The notes under the pieces: generated by a model
Seen by the model: the letters and a program-made list of their open reading frames with translations, nothing else
Database searches by the model: none
Told to the model about the DNA's origin: nothing
NCBI GenBank assembly: GCA_900549025.1
Contig: URMZ01000035.1
Coordinates: forward strand, 1 to 15,502
DNA length: 15,502 nt
Direction: 5' to 3'
DNA from: an uncultured Collinsella sp.
GTDB lineage: Bacteria; Actinomycetota; Coriobacteriia; Coriobacteriales; Coriobacteriaceae
Translations under genes and position numbers: made by a program
Shown: positions 6,247 to 15,502 of the stretch, piece after piece
Layout: the number at the start of each line of letters is the position of its first letter
How positions within the stretch are numbered: position 1 is the stretch's first letter

Positions 6247-7050
6247 GTGGAAATTTTTGAAAAGCTGCCTGATGAGATTAATCATCTGGTCAGCGAGTTC
6301 AGCTCCACCCCTGTCGTGGGCGATCTGAGCTGCGGCATCACGCAGTACTCGTTTTGGCTGATCGTCTCCACGATCGTGCTCCTGATCGTCCTGGCCGTGT
6401 TCAAGAAGAAGCAGACCCTGGTTCCCAAGGGCTTCTTCGTCAACGGTTTCGAGTACATCATCGAGTACGTCGAGAACGATATCGGCAAGGGTGTCGTGGG
6501 TGAGAACTGGAAGAAGCACTTCCCGTTCCTGTGCTCGCTTTTCCTGTTCATCCTGATCAATAACATGATCGGCCTGATCCCGGGAATGAAGCCCGGCACC
6601 GGCGCAATCGGCTCCACCGCCGCGCTCGCCATTTTCGCCTTCGTGTACTTCATCTACTACGGATGCAAGGCTCACGGCGTGATCGGCTACATCAAGAGCC
6701 TCGCCCCGCAGGGCGTGAGCTTCCCGATGAACGTGCTCGTGTGGGTCGTCGAGCTTTTCTCGACCTTCCTGCGCCTCATCACGCTTGCCGTCCGTCTGTT
6801 CTGCAACATGTTCGCAGGACACGTGGTCATGGGCTCGTTCGCCATCATGGCGAGCATGTTCATGCAGCCGCTGCTTCAGCAGGTTTCCGCGGCCCACGCC
6901 GTCGGCGCCCTGCCTTCGCTGGCCTGGCTTGCCATCCTCATCCTGATCTATGCGATCGAGCTTGTGGTCGGCGCCATCCAGGCTTACGTCTTCACGGTCC
7001 TTACCGCCGTGTATGTCTCCGAGGCAGAGGAGGTCGCGGAGGAGGAGTAA
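6247..7050 (+). CDS. atpB: F1Fo ATP synthase subunit a
   Basis: Subunit a forms the two half-channels that carry protons to and from the c-ring in the membrane. The product is 267 aa, with start GTG 6247 after AAAGG (6236-6240). Several hydrophobic helices are visible, including WLIVSTIVLLIVLAVF, FPFLCSLFLFILINNMIGLIPG and LAWLAILILIYAIELVVGA. The hallmark helix reads TLAVRLFCNMFAGH, with the essential Arg at residue 183; E. coli has LRLFGNMYAGE at this place. The final helix holds the expected acidic and polar residues (IELVVGAIQAY). The C-terminus is a short acidic run. A 124-base gap separates it from atpE. Confidence 0.97.
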   Translation: MEIFEKLPDEINHLVSEFSSTPVVGDLSCGITQYSFWLIVSTIVLLIVLAVFKKKQTLVPKGFFVNGFEYIIEYVENDIGKGVVGENWKKHFPFLCSLFLFILINNMIGLIPGMKPGTGAIGSTAALAIFAFVYFIYYGCKAHGVIGYIKSLAPQGVSFPMNVLVWVVELFSTFLRLITLAVRLFCNMFAGHVVMGSFAIMASMFMQPLLQQVSAAHAVGALPSLAWLAILILIYAIELVVGAIQAYVFTVLTAVYVSEAEEVAEEE

Positions 7051-7174
7051 TCTTCCGTTCGCGCCTTAAAGGTAAGGCAATTCGTTAAACCGCCGGTGCC
7101 CGTACCCATGGAGCCCGGCAGTTATAAAAAGGTTATCCTGCGTGAAATAAGACACGCACGACAAAGGAGGAATC

Positions 7175-7369
7175 GTGGGAGTTATCGGTTACGGTCTCGG
7201 TGTTATCGGCGCTGGTCTTGCTATCGGCCTGTCTGCTCTGGGTGCTACGGGTGCTATGGCCCGTCAGCCTGAGGTCCAGGGCCGCGTGTTCACCGTCTTC
7301 ATCATGGGCTCCGCTTTCGGCGAGGCTCTGGCTCTGATCGGCTTCGTTGTCGCGCTGATCGTTAAATAG
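7175..7369 (+). CDS. atpE: F1Fo ATP synthase subunit c, short and H+-type
   Basis: Subunit c is the two-helix hairpin that forms the rotating ring. At 64 aa it is short (70-85 is usual) because the N-terminus begins almost directly with helix 1. GTG 7175 is well supported: AAAGGAGG (7163-7170) lies 4 bases before it. Helix 1 is glycine-rich, the polar loop is ARQPEVQGR (residues 29-37), and helix 2 carries the ion-binding Glu50 in GSAFGEALALIGF. In Na+-binding c subunits a Gln in helix 1 and Ser/Thr next to the Glu are ligands; here those places hold Ile17 and Ala51, so proton coupling is expected. The strong SD fits the need for many copies per complex. The gap 7051-7174 has only a weak GCCGG/CCGGC inverted repeat (7092-7119). 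Confidence 0.96.
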   Translation: MGVIGYGLGVIGAGLAIGLSALGATGAMARQPEVQGRVFTVFIMGSAFGEALALIGFVVALIVK

Positions 7370-7384
7370 CACGGAGCGTCAAGT

Positions 7385-7987
7385 ATGAATCTTTCATCCC
7401 AGAAGAGCGCGATCGCACTCTCCGCGTCCGCGGCCGCGCTGCTCATGCCGGTTTCCGCGTTCGCCGAGGACGGCGCTGCCGGTGCGGACATCCTCATCCC
7501 TAAGATGGCGGAGTTCATCCCGGCGCTTATCGCCTTCCTGATCATCTGGATCGTGCTGGCCAAGGTCGCCCTGCCGGGCATCATGAAAACCATGGAGGAG
7601 CGCGGCAAGAAGATCGAGGAGAGCCTCGACGAGGCCGAGAAGACCAAGCAGGAGGCTATCGCCAAGCGCGCTGAGTCCGACTCGATCGTCACCGACGCCC
7701 GTCGTCAGGCTGCCGACATCGTTCTCGAGGCCCGTAAGGACGCCGAGTCCGAGCGTGCCCGTATCATCGAGGCTGCTCACAAGGAGGCCGAGGAGATCAT
7801 CGCCAAGGCCCATACGACCGTCGAGGACGAGCGCAAGTCCATCTACGCCGGTGCCGCGAGCTCCATCGCCGACCTGTCCGTTGCCGTCGCCACCAAGATC
7901 GTGGGCGAGGCACTCGAGGACGATGCCGAGCAGAAGAAGCTCATCGAGCGCTACATCCAGGAAGCAGGTAGCCTGAATGCCGACTAG
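7385..7987 (+). CDS. atpF: F1Fo ATP synthase subunit b with signal-peptide-like N-terminus
   Basis: Subunit b is the peripheral stalk that ties F1 to Fo. The product is 200 aa, longer than the usual 155-175. ATG 7385 follows GGAG (7373-7376) at 8 bases. Residues 1-27 look like a cleavable signal peptide: Lys7, then an Ala/Ser/Leu-rich core, then SAFA before Glu28. The true membrane anchor follows at about 44-60 (FIPALIAFLIIWIVLAK). From about residue 67 a long charged helix rich in Ala, Glu, Lys and Arg continues to a conserved-looking C-terminal region (SIADLSVAVATKIVGEAL). Cleavage would leave the periplasmic N-terminus that subunit b needs. The atpH start overlaps its last 11 bases, indicating coupled translation. 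Confidence 0.95.
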   Translation: MNLSSQKSAIALSASAAALLMPVSAFAEDGAAGADILIPKMAEFIPALIAFLIIWIVLAKVALPGIMKTMEERGKKIEESLDEAEKTKQEAIAKRAESDSIVTDARRQAADIVLEARKDAESERARIIEAAHKEAEEIIAKAHTTVEDERKSIYAGAASSIADLSVAVATKIVGEALEDDAEQKKLIERYIQEAGSLNAD

Positions 7988-8453
7988 CCGCTATCAGGAC
8001 AAGGTGCTCGAGACCTACGCGCGTTCCCTTTTGGAAGCCGCCAAGGCCGAGAACCATGTGTTCGAGGACCTCGAGATGATCGAGCGCTTGGCTTCTGCCA
8101 GCCCCGAGATCATCGCCGTGCTCGACACCATGTCCAAGCGCGACCAGCTCGACCTTCTTCCCAAGGTGGCAGCTGCCTTTAAGTATGTTGCCGAGGAAGA
8201 CGAGGATGTAGTGGGCGTGACCGTCACCACGGCGATCCCGCTCGACGACGAGCTGCGTCAAACCATCACTAAGAAATGCGAGCAGGACTTCGGCCGCAAG
8301 GTATTCCTTATCGAGCAGGTCGACCCGTCTATCGTGGGCGGCCTGGTGCTCGAGGCCCGCGGCGAGCGTCGTGACATTTCCGTCAAGACGCAGCTGCGCA
8401 TCGCGCAGGAGACCCTCGCAAACTCTGCTAATTCGTACGGAGGTGAAGCCTAA
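7977..8453 (+). CDS. atpH: F1Fo ATP synthase subunit delta
   Basis: Delta caps the top of F1 and joins it to subunit b. The product is 158 aa, somewhat shorter than the usual 175-180. The N-terminal helical domain starts with [17 protein letters not shown], matching the family's YA-AL pattern. The C-terminal domain has the family signature [26 protein letters not shown]. The start overlaps atpF by 11 bases in another frame, and its stop overlaps the atpA start (TAATG), so translation is probably coupled on both sides. Confidence 0.95.
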   Translation: MPTSRYQDKVLETYARSLLEAAKAENHVFEDLEMIERLASASPEIIAVLDTMSKRDQLDLLPKVAAAFKYVAEEDEDVVGVTVTTAIPLDDELRQTITKKCEQDFGRKVFLIEQVDPSIVGGLVLEARGERRDISVKTQLRIAQETLANSANSYGGEA

Positions 8454-10051
8454 TGTCCGAAACCCTCAATGCCCAGGATATCGCCAAGAAACTGCAGGAG
8501 CAGCTCACGAGCCTCTCCGCGACGGTCGATACGCATGAGGTTTCAACGGTCGACGAGGTAGGCGACGGCATCGCGCGCGTCTCCGGCCTCAAGAGCGCCA
8601 TGGCAGGCGAGCTTCTGGAGTTCAAGAGCTCCGATACCGGTGAGACCGTCTTTGGCCTTGCCCAGAACCTTGACCGTGACGAGGTCGGCGCCGTTCTGTT
8701 CGGTGCCGTCGACTCCATCAAGGAAGGCGACGAGTGCCGCACCACTGGCCGCGTTATGGATATCCCCGTGAGCCGTGCCATGCTCGGCCGCGTCGTCAAT
8801 CCGCTCGGCCAGCCCATCGACGGCCTGGGCGACATCGTCGCTACGCACCGTCGCCCCATCGAGTTCAAGGCTCCCGGCGTCATCGATCGTACCCCGGTGT
8901 GCGAGCCGGTTCAGACCGGTCTGCTCGCTATCGACTCCATGGTGCCTATTGGCCGCGGTCAGCGTGAGCTCATCATCGGTGACCGTAAGACCGGTAAGAC
9001 CGCCATCGCCATCGACGCTATCCTCAACCAGCGCGGCAAGGGCATGGTCTGCATCTATGTCGCCATCGGCCAGAAGGCCTCCACGGTTGCCAACATCCGC
9101 GAGATCCTCGCTCAGCACGGTGCGCTCGACTACACCATCATCGTTTCGGCCACCGCTGCCGATTCCGCCCCTATGCAGTACATCGCGCCTATGGCCGGTG
9201 CCGCTATTGGCGAGTTCTTTATGTACAACGGCGAGGACGGCAAGCCCGCCAGCGAGACCAACCCCGGCGGCCACGTGCTCGTCATCTACGATGACCTGTC
9301 CAAGCAGGCTGTGGCCTACCGTCAGATGTCGCTGACGCTGCATCGTCCGCCCGGACGCGAGGCCTATCCTGGCGACATCTTCTACCTGCACTCTCGTCTG
9401 CTCGAGCGTGCCGTCAAGATGTCCAAGAAGAACGGTTACGGCTCCATGACGGCACTGCCGATCATCGAGACCCAGGACGGCGACGTCTCGGCCTACATTC
9501 CGACCAACGTCATTTCCATTACCGATGGTCAGATCTACCTGCAGTCCGAGCTCTTCTTCCAGGGTCAGCGCCCGGCAGTCGACGTGGGTATCTCCGTGTC
9601 CCGCGTCGGTGGCGATGCGCAGACCAAGGCCATGAAGCAGGTCGCCGGCAACCTCCGTCTGGACCTCGCTTCCTATCAGGAGCTCGCTGGCTTTACGCAG
9701 TTCGGCTCCGACCTCGACGAGGCTACTCAGAAGCAGCTGACCCACGGTGCTCGCATGACCGAGCTCCTGAAGCAGCCGCGTTACAAGCCGTTTGAGGTTG
9801 GCGAGCAGATCGTTACGCTGTTCGCTGGCAACGAGGGCTTCCTGGATGACCTGGAGATCGCCGACGTGCTGCCCTTCCGTGCCGAGCTCATCGAGTACAT
9901 GGACAATGGCTTTGGTTCGCTGCTCGACAAGGTTCGCGCCAAGAAGATCGATGATGACACCAAGGCTGAGCTCTTGCGCGTCATCGGCGACTTCAAGCAG
10001 CAGTTCATGGCCAAGCACCATTCGGATGTTTCTGGATCAGAGGAGAACTAA
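8453..10051 (+). CDS. atpA: F1Fo ATP synthase subunit alpha
   Basis: Alpha alternates with beta in the F1 hexamer and binds non-catalytic nucleotide. The product is 532 aa (513 in E. coli). ATG 8453 overlaps the atpH stop codon and follows GGAGGTGA (8439-8446), a near-perfect SD. The Walker A motif GDRKTGKT is at residues 176-183. [19 protein letters not shown] carries the arginine finger at Arg384 that reaches into the beta active site. The [23 protein letters not shown] stretch is also typical. The C-terminal domain is complete, ending in a polar tail. atpG starts 5 bases after its stop. Confidence 0.98.
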   Translation: MSETLNAQDIAKKLQEQLTSLSATVDTHEVSTVDEVGDGIARVSGLKSAMAGELLEFKSSDTGETVFGLAQNLDRDEVGAVLFGAVDSIKEGDECRTTGRVMDIPVSRAMLGRVVNPLGQPIDGLGDIVATHRRPIEFKAPGVIDRTPVCEPVQTGLLAIDSMVPIGRGQRELIIGDRKTGKTAIAIDAILNQRGKGMVCIYVAIGQKASTVANIREILAQHGALDYTIIVSATAADSAPMQYIAPMAGAAIGEFFMYNGEDGKPASETNPGGHVLVIYDDLSKQAVAYRQMSLTLHRPPGREAYPGDIFYLHSRLLERAVKMSKKNGYGSMTALPIIETQDGDVSAYIPTNVISITDGQIYLQSELFFQGQRPAVDVGISVSRVGGDAQTKAMKQVAGNLRLDLASYQELAGFTQFGSDLDEATQKQLTHGARMTELLKQPRYKPFEVGEQIVTLFAGNEGFLDDLEIADVLPFRAELIEYMDNGFGSLLDKVRAKKIDDDTKAELLRVIGDFKQQFMAKHHSDVSGSEEN

Positions 10052-10056
10052 GCCCC

Positions 10057-12419
<2,363 letters not shown>

Positions 12420-12422
12420 GTT

Positions 12423-12815
12423 ATGCGTATCCGCATCGTGTGCCCCGTGAGCTGCGCCTATGAGGGCGACGCTGCGTTTGTGTCGATTCCGTCCACGGAT
12501 GGCGAGTTTGGCGTTCTGCCTGCTCACTCCAGCGAGATCTGCACGATCGACCGCGGTTATGTTCGCGTTTCCGATAAGGCCATGGGCACTGTCGACCACA
12601 CGTTTGCCGTGGCCGGCGGCTATGCCCAGGTTGCGGACGATGTCGTGACCGTTCTCGCCGAGCGCGCTTGCGATTTGGCGACCGTCGATGCCGACAAGCT
12701 TAAAGCTGATATTCAAGGTTTTGAAGAGAAGCTGGGTAATTTGTCGGAGGATGATGCACGCCGCGCCTACCTCTATAATGAAATCGCATGGTGTAAGCTC
12801 AAGCTTGCCCAATAG
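12423..12815 (+). CDS. atpC: F1Fo ATP synthase subunit epsilon
   Basis: Epsilon sits on the rotor and can inhibit ATP hydrolysis through its C-terminal helices. The product is 130 aa, normal for the family. The N-terminal beta-sandwich shows the conserved STDGEFGVLPAHSSE region (about residues 24-38) and VAGGYAQVADDVVTVLAE. The C-terminal part (about 88-130) is charged and helical, so the inhibitory domain is present in length; inhibition itself cannot be judged from sequence. ATG 12423 follows the purine-rich GGGGGAG stretch (12407-12413) at the end of atpD. It is the last gene before the operon's terminator. Confidence 0.95.
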   Translation: MRIRIVCPVSCAYEGDAAFVSIPSTDGEFGVLPAHSSEICTIDRGYVRVSDKAMGTVDHTFAVAGGYAQVADDVVTVLAERACDLATVDADKLKADIQGFEEKLGNLSEDDARRAYLYNEIAWCKLKLAQ

Positions 12816-12851
12816 TCAAACGATTTAGCGTTCGACCATTTGCGAACACAT

Positions 12852-12890
12852 CATGCCCGGGATGGCCTAGCCACCCCGGGCATGCTTTTT
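12852..12890 (+). terminator. Intrinsic terminator after the ATP synthase operon
   Basis: CATGCCCGGG (12852-12861) pairs perfectly with CCCGGGCATG (12875-12884). An inner TGGC/GCCA pair (12863-12866 with 12870-12873) extends the stem past one mismatch, leaving loop CTA. Five T residues follow (12886-12890). A smaller GTTCG/CGAAC hairpin lies just upstream (12830-12847). The murA SD begins right after the T-run, so the element may only partly terminate, or may act as a leader attenuator for murA. Confidence 0.9.
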
Positions 12891-12903
12891 GAAAGGGTAG
12901 ACC

Positions 12904-14187
12904 TTGGATATTATCCGCGTTGAGGGTGGCCACGCCATCGGAGGCTCCGTGCCCGTCTCGGGTGCCAAGAACTCCGCGCTCAAACTCATGGCGGCAACGC
13001 TTCTGGCGCCGGGCAAGACGACGCTGCAGAACGTGCCAGATATTTCCGATGTCCACGTGATGGGCAAGGTGCTCAAGGGCATGGGCGCAACGATCGATGT
13101 TCTCGACGAGCACACGCTCGAGATTGATACCTCTCAGGTCGATTCCTGGGAGGCTCCCTATGAGCTCGTCGCTAAGATGCGTGCTTCCACCGCCGTCATG
13201 GGGCCCCTGCTGGGCCGCTTCCATCGCGCCAAGATTGCCATGCCGGGTGGCTGCAACCTAGGTGCTCGCAAGATCGACATGCATATCCTGGGTCTCGAGG
13301 CCCTGGGCGTTGAGTTCGACACCGCCCACGGCTACATCAACGCCAACGCGCCCCAGGGCCTGCGCGGTACCACCGTCACGCTCGAGTTTGCCAGTGTCGG
13401 TGCGACCGAGAACCTCATCATGGCTGCCGTGCGCGCGCAGGGCACCACGGTTATCGACAACGCGGCTCGCGAGCCCGAGATCGTCGATCTCGCTAACATG
13501 CTCAACGAAATGGGTGCCAAGATTGTCGGCGCCGGTACGCCTGTCGTGACCATCGAGGGCGTGGAAGAGCTGCATCCTGTTACCCATCGCGTGGTGGGCG
13601 ACCGCATCGAGGCCGGTACCTTTATCGTTGCCGGTGCGTTGATGGCCGACGATCGCGGCGTCGATGTCACGGGCTTTTGCCCCATTCACTTGGGTATGGT
13701 TCTCAAGAAGATGGAGCTCATGGGTATCGACTGCGAGCGCGTCGAGGATGGCGTCCATGTGAGGCGTGCCGAGCGCATCAAGCCGGTCGACATCCAGACG
13801 CTTCCGTTCCCCGGCTTCCCGACGGACATGCAGGCGCAGATTATGGTACTCTCCGCCCTTGCCGATGGTAGCTCCGTTATCACCGAGAACATCTTCGAGA
13901 ATCGTTTTATGTTCGCATCCGAGTTGGTGCGAATGGGTGCCGATATTCGCATCGAGAGCCACCACGCCATGATTCACGGCGTCAAGGGTTTCTCGGGTGC
14001 GCAGGTTACCTCGCCCGATCTGCGCGGCGGCGCAGCTCTTGTTGTCGCTGGTCTGATTGCCGATGGCACGACCGAGGTGTCGGCCATCCATCACATCAAG
14101 CGCGGCTATGAGCAGTTTGTCGAAAAGCTGCAGGCACTTGGCGCTCACGTCGAGCACGCCACTGTCCCCGATCCCGTCATCTACTAA
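12904..14187 (+). CDS. murA: UDP-N-acetylglucosamine 1-carboxyvinyltransferase
   Basis: MurA transfers enolpyruvate from PEP to UDP-GlcNAc, the first committed step of peptidoglycan synthesis in the cytoplasm. The product is 427 aa, in the normal range of 417-435. The start is TTG 12904, 6 bases after GAAAGGG (12891-12897); the resulting N-terminus aligns with the family, placing Lys22 and Asn23 of SGAKNSALK exactly as in E. coli. The catalytic loop PGGCNLGARKIDMH has Cys117, the residue fosfomycin alkylates, so this enzyme should be fosfomycin-sensitive in principle. The C-terminal PFPGFPTDMQAQ and NIFENRFM motifs are intact. It follows the ATP operon terminator, and the LCP gene begins 12 bases after its stop. 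Confidence 0.97.
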   Translation: MDIIRVEGGHAIGGSVPVSGAKNSALKLMAATLLAPGKTTLQNVPDISDVHVMGKVLKGMGATIDVLDEHTLEIDTSQVDSWEAPYELVAKMRASTAVMGPLLGRFHRAKIAMPGGCNLGARKIDMHILGLEALGVEFDTAHGYINANAPQGLRGTTVTLEFASVGATENLIMAAVRAQGTTVIDNAAREPEIVDLANMLNEMGAKIVGAGTPVVTIEGVEELHPVTHRVVGDRIEAGTFIVAGALMADDRGVDVTGFCPIHLGMVLKKMELMGIDCERVEDGVHVRRAERIKPVDIQTLPFPGFPTDMQAQIMVLSALADGSSVITENIFENRFMFASELVRMGADIRIESHHAMIHGVKGFSGAQVTSPDLRGGAALVVAGLIADGTTEVSAIHHIKRGYEQFVEKLQALGAHVEHATVPDPVIY

Positions 14188-14199
14188 TGCAGGTTGCCT

Positions 14200-15429
14200 A
14201 TGTTTAAGAAAAAGCCCCTTGCGGAATCCCGAAGACCTTCGACCGGTGCGCAGGCCAAGATCTATAGCCGTGATAACGTCGCCCGCTATTCCGAGCGCGC
14301 CCGTCAGCGCCGTCGCGGCCACACGGTTCGCCGCGTCGCGCTTATTGCCGTGCTCGGTGTGCTGCTGAGCGCAACGACTGCCGCCGGCCTGTGGTTCGCC
14401 ACCATTATGGGCAAGCTCGGCGATTCCAACGTCATTACCGACAACCTGCGTAAGATTCTGGTCGATACCGACGAGGCAAAAGACCCGTTCTACGTGCTGC
14501 TCCTTGGTACCGACGGTCGTCCGGGCGAGGATACGTATCGCGCCGACTCGATTATCTTGGCGCGTATCGATCCCACGCAAAAGCAGGCGACACTCATTTC
14601 GGTTCCGCGCGACACCAAGGTCGTGTACAAGGGCGAGACCATGAAGATCAACGCCTGCCATACCGTTGGCGGCGCTGAGGCCATGGTCGAGGCAGTCAAC
14701 GAGCTGTGCGGTGTTCAGATTTCCCACTATGCCGAGGTCAGCTTCGACGGTATGCAGGCGCTGATTGATTCGGTTGGCGGTATCGACATTAACGCAACCG
14801 ATGATGTCGACGACCCCGAGCACCTGGATATTAAGATTACCGCTGGTCAGCAGCATATGGACGGCGCCACCGCCCTTACCTATGCCCGCTGCCGCTACAC
14901 CTATGCCGACGGCGATTACACGCGCATGCGCCACCAGCGTCAGGTGCTTGGAGCCCTTGCCAACCAGATTCTCAATAACTTCGATGCCACGAAGATCTTT
15001 GGTCTGGTTAATTCGCTGTCGGATATGCTCGTAACCGATATGAGCGTTCAGGATATCGTGTCTACGGTCAACGCCATGCGCGGCATGGACGTCAATGGCA
15101 TCTACTCGGCTAACCTGCCTTCGTATGCCGGTGACGACACCATGATCGACGGCGTGAGCTACGTCTTTGTCTACGAGGACGAACTCAAGGAAATGATGGC
15201 GCGCGTCGACGCCGGCAAGGATCCCAAGGGCCCCAATACCATGGGCCAGTCCGATGGTTCCAGCTCTACGATCGGCGACCTGAACAACAACACGTCTGAC
15301 GATTACGCTAACGGCACCGCTACTTCGTCGGTCAGCTCTGACGATTCCGATGACTCAAGCGATTCGAGCGATTCGGACTACTACGAAGAGCCCACCGGCG
15401 ACGGCAACGGCTACGAAGCCAACTACTAG
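14200..15429 (+). CDS. LytR-CpsA-Psr family glycopolymer transferase
   Basis: LCP proteins attach teichoic acids or other phosphate-linked glycopolymers to peptidoglycan outside the membrane. The product is 409 aa from ATG 14200, which has AGG (14191-14193) 6 bases upstream; a TTG two codons earlier lacks spacing. A basic cytoplasmic N-terminus of about 45 residues leads to one membrane segment (46-69). The LCP domain follows, with LLGTDGR (G103-R107), R114 and D116 of YRADS, SVPRDT with Arg137/Asp138, and DGATALTYARCRYTYADGDYTRMRHQRQ. These Arg and Asp residues bind the pyrophosphate of the lipid-linked donor in characterised members. The last 66 residues (344-409) are a Ser/Asp/Asn-rich low-complexity tail. 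Its substrate polymer cannot be told from sequence. Its closeness to murA suggests wall-linked co-expression. Confidence 0.93.
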   Translation: MFKKKPLAESRRPSTGAQAKIYSRDNVARYSERARQRRRGHTVRRVALIAVLGVLLSATTAAGLWFATIMGKLGDSNVITDNLRKILVDTDEAKDPFYVLLLGTDGRPGEDTYRADSIILARIDPTQKQATLISVPRDTKVVYKGETMKINACHTVGGAEAMVEAVNELCGVQISHYAEVSFDGMQALIDSVGGIDINATDDVDDPEHLDIKITAGQQHMDGATALTYARCRYTYADGDYTRMRHQRQVLGALANQILNNFDATKIFGLVNSLSDMLVTDMSVQDIVSTVNAMRGMDVNGIYSANLPSYAGDDTMIDGVSYVFVYEDELKEMMARVDAGKDPKGPNTMGQSDGSSSTIGDLNNNTSDDYANGTATSSVSSDDSDDSSDSSDSDYYEEPTGDGNGYEANY

Positions 15430-15430
15430 A

Positions 15431-15458
15431 GTTACGCGGTTTTACCAAACCGCGTAAC
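15431..15458 (+). terminator. Perfect hairpin just after the LCP gene
   Basis: GTTACGCGGTTT (15431-15442) and AAACCGCGTAAC (15447-15458) form a perfect 12-bp stem with loop TACC, starting one base after the stop codon. No T-run follows, so it is not a textbook intrinsic terminator on the + strand; the stem's own T/A end next to the loop does not help. It probably stabilises the mRNA end or marks a factor-dependent or bidirectional stop. The last 44 bases of the window hold nothing else I can call. Confidence 0.6.
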
Positions 15459-15502
15459 GGCTCGACGCTGCGCGGGCCGCATTTGGACAATCTGACGTTC
15501 AA

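Noticed and set aside
7092..7119. GCCGG/CCGGC hairpin between atpB and atpE as a terminator or processing site
   Set aside because: The stem is only 5 bp with an 18-base loop and no T-run; the operon must be transcribed through it.

Overview
The window reads as GC-rich, densely coding chromosome from an actinobacterium of the class Coriobacteriia, most probably Collinsella or a close relative. This is inferred from codon and base composition, protein character, GTG/TTG starts and gene order; no database search was possible. All 16 genes I accept lie on the + strand. Most are core housekeeping genes, so the unusual material is concentrated in the first 2.6 kb and in details inside the housekeeping genes.

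Layout. Positions 1-458 are AT-richer (about 43% GC over 61-360 by hand count), with no convincing gene and a likely promoter just before prmC. prmC (459-1733) encodes the release-factor glutamine methyltransferase and carries a large Ala/Glu-rich insertion. A HicA/HicB toxin-antitoxin pair follows (about 1802-2445). It has its own promoter and a perfect 22-bp palindrome over the -10 box; hicA has no standard start codon but does have a well-placed Shine-Dalgarno (SD) sequence. Next come a single-domain threonylcarbamoyl-AMP synthase (2580-3323), glycerol kinase glpK (3337-4878) and uracil phosphoribosyltransferase upp (5002-5649).

After a 282-base gap with a promoter, the F1Fo ATP synthase operon runs from 5932 to 12815: a small AtpI-like membrane protein, then atpB, E, F, H, A, G, D, C. 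It ends in a strong hairpin terminator (12852-12890). murA (12904-14187), for the first committed step of peptidoglycan synthesis, and a LytR-CpsA-Psr (LCP) family protein (14200-15429), for attaching glycopolymers to the wall, close the window.

How it fits together. The order prmC - tsaC - upp - atp operon - murA resembles the known Bacillus subtilis order (prfA-prmC ... ywlC ... glyA-upp ... atpIBEFHAGDC ... murAA). This looks like an old cluster joining translation fidelity, nucleotide salvage, energy conversion and wall synthesis. hicAB and glpK are the pieces that do not belong to that cluster. The most interesting points are the start-less but promoter-equipped hicA, the PrmC and TsaC insertions, the GlpK nucleotide-site substitution, the signal-peptide-like N-terminus of ATP synthase subunit b, and the terminator placed directly against the murA ribosome-binding site.
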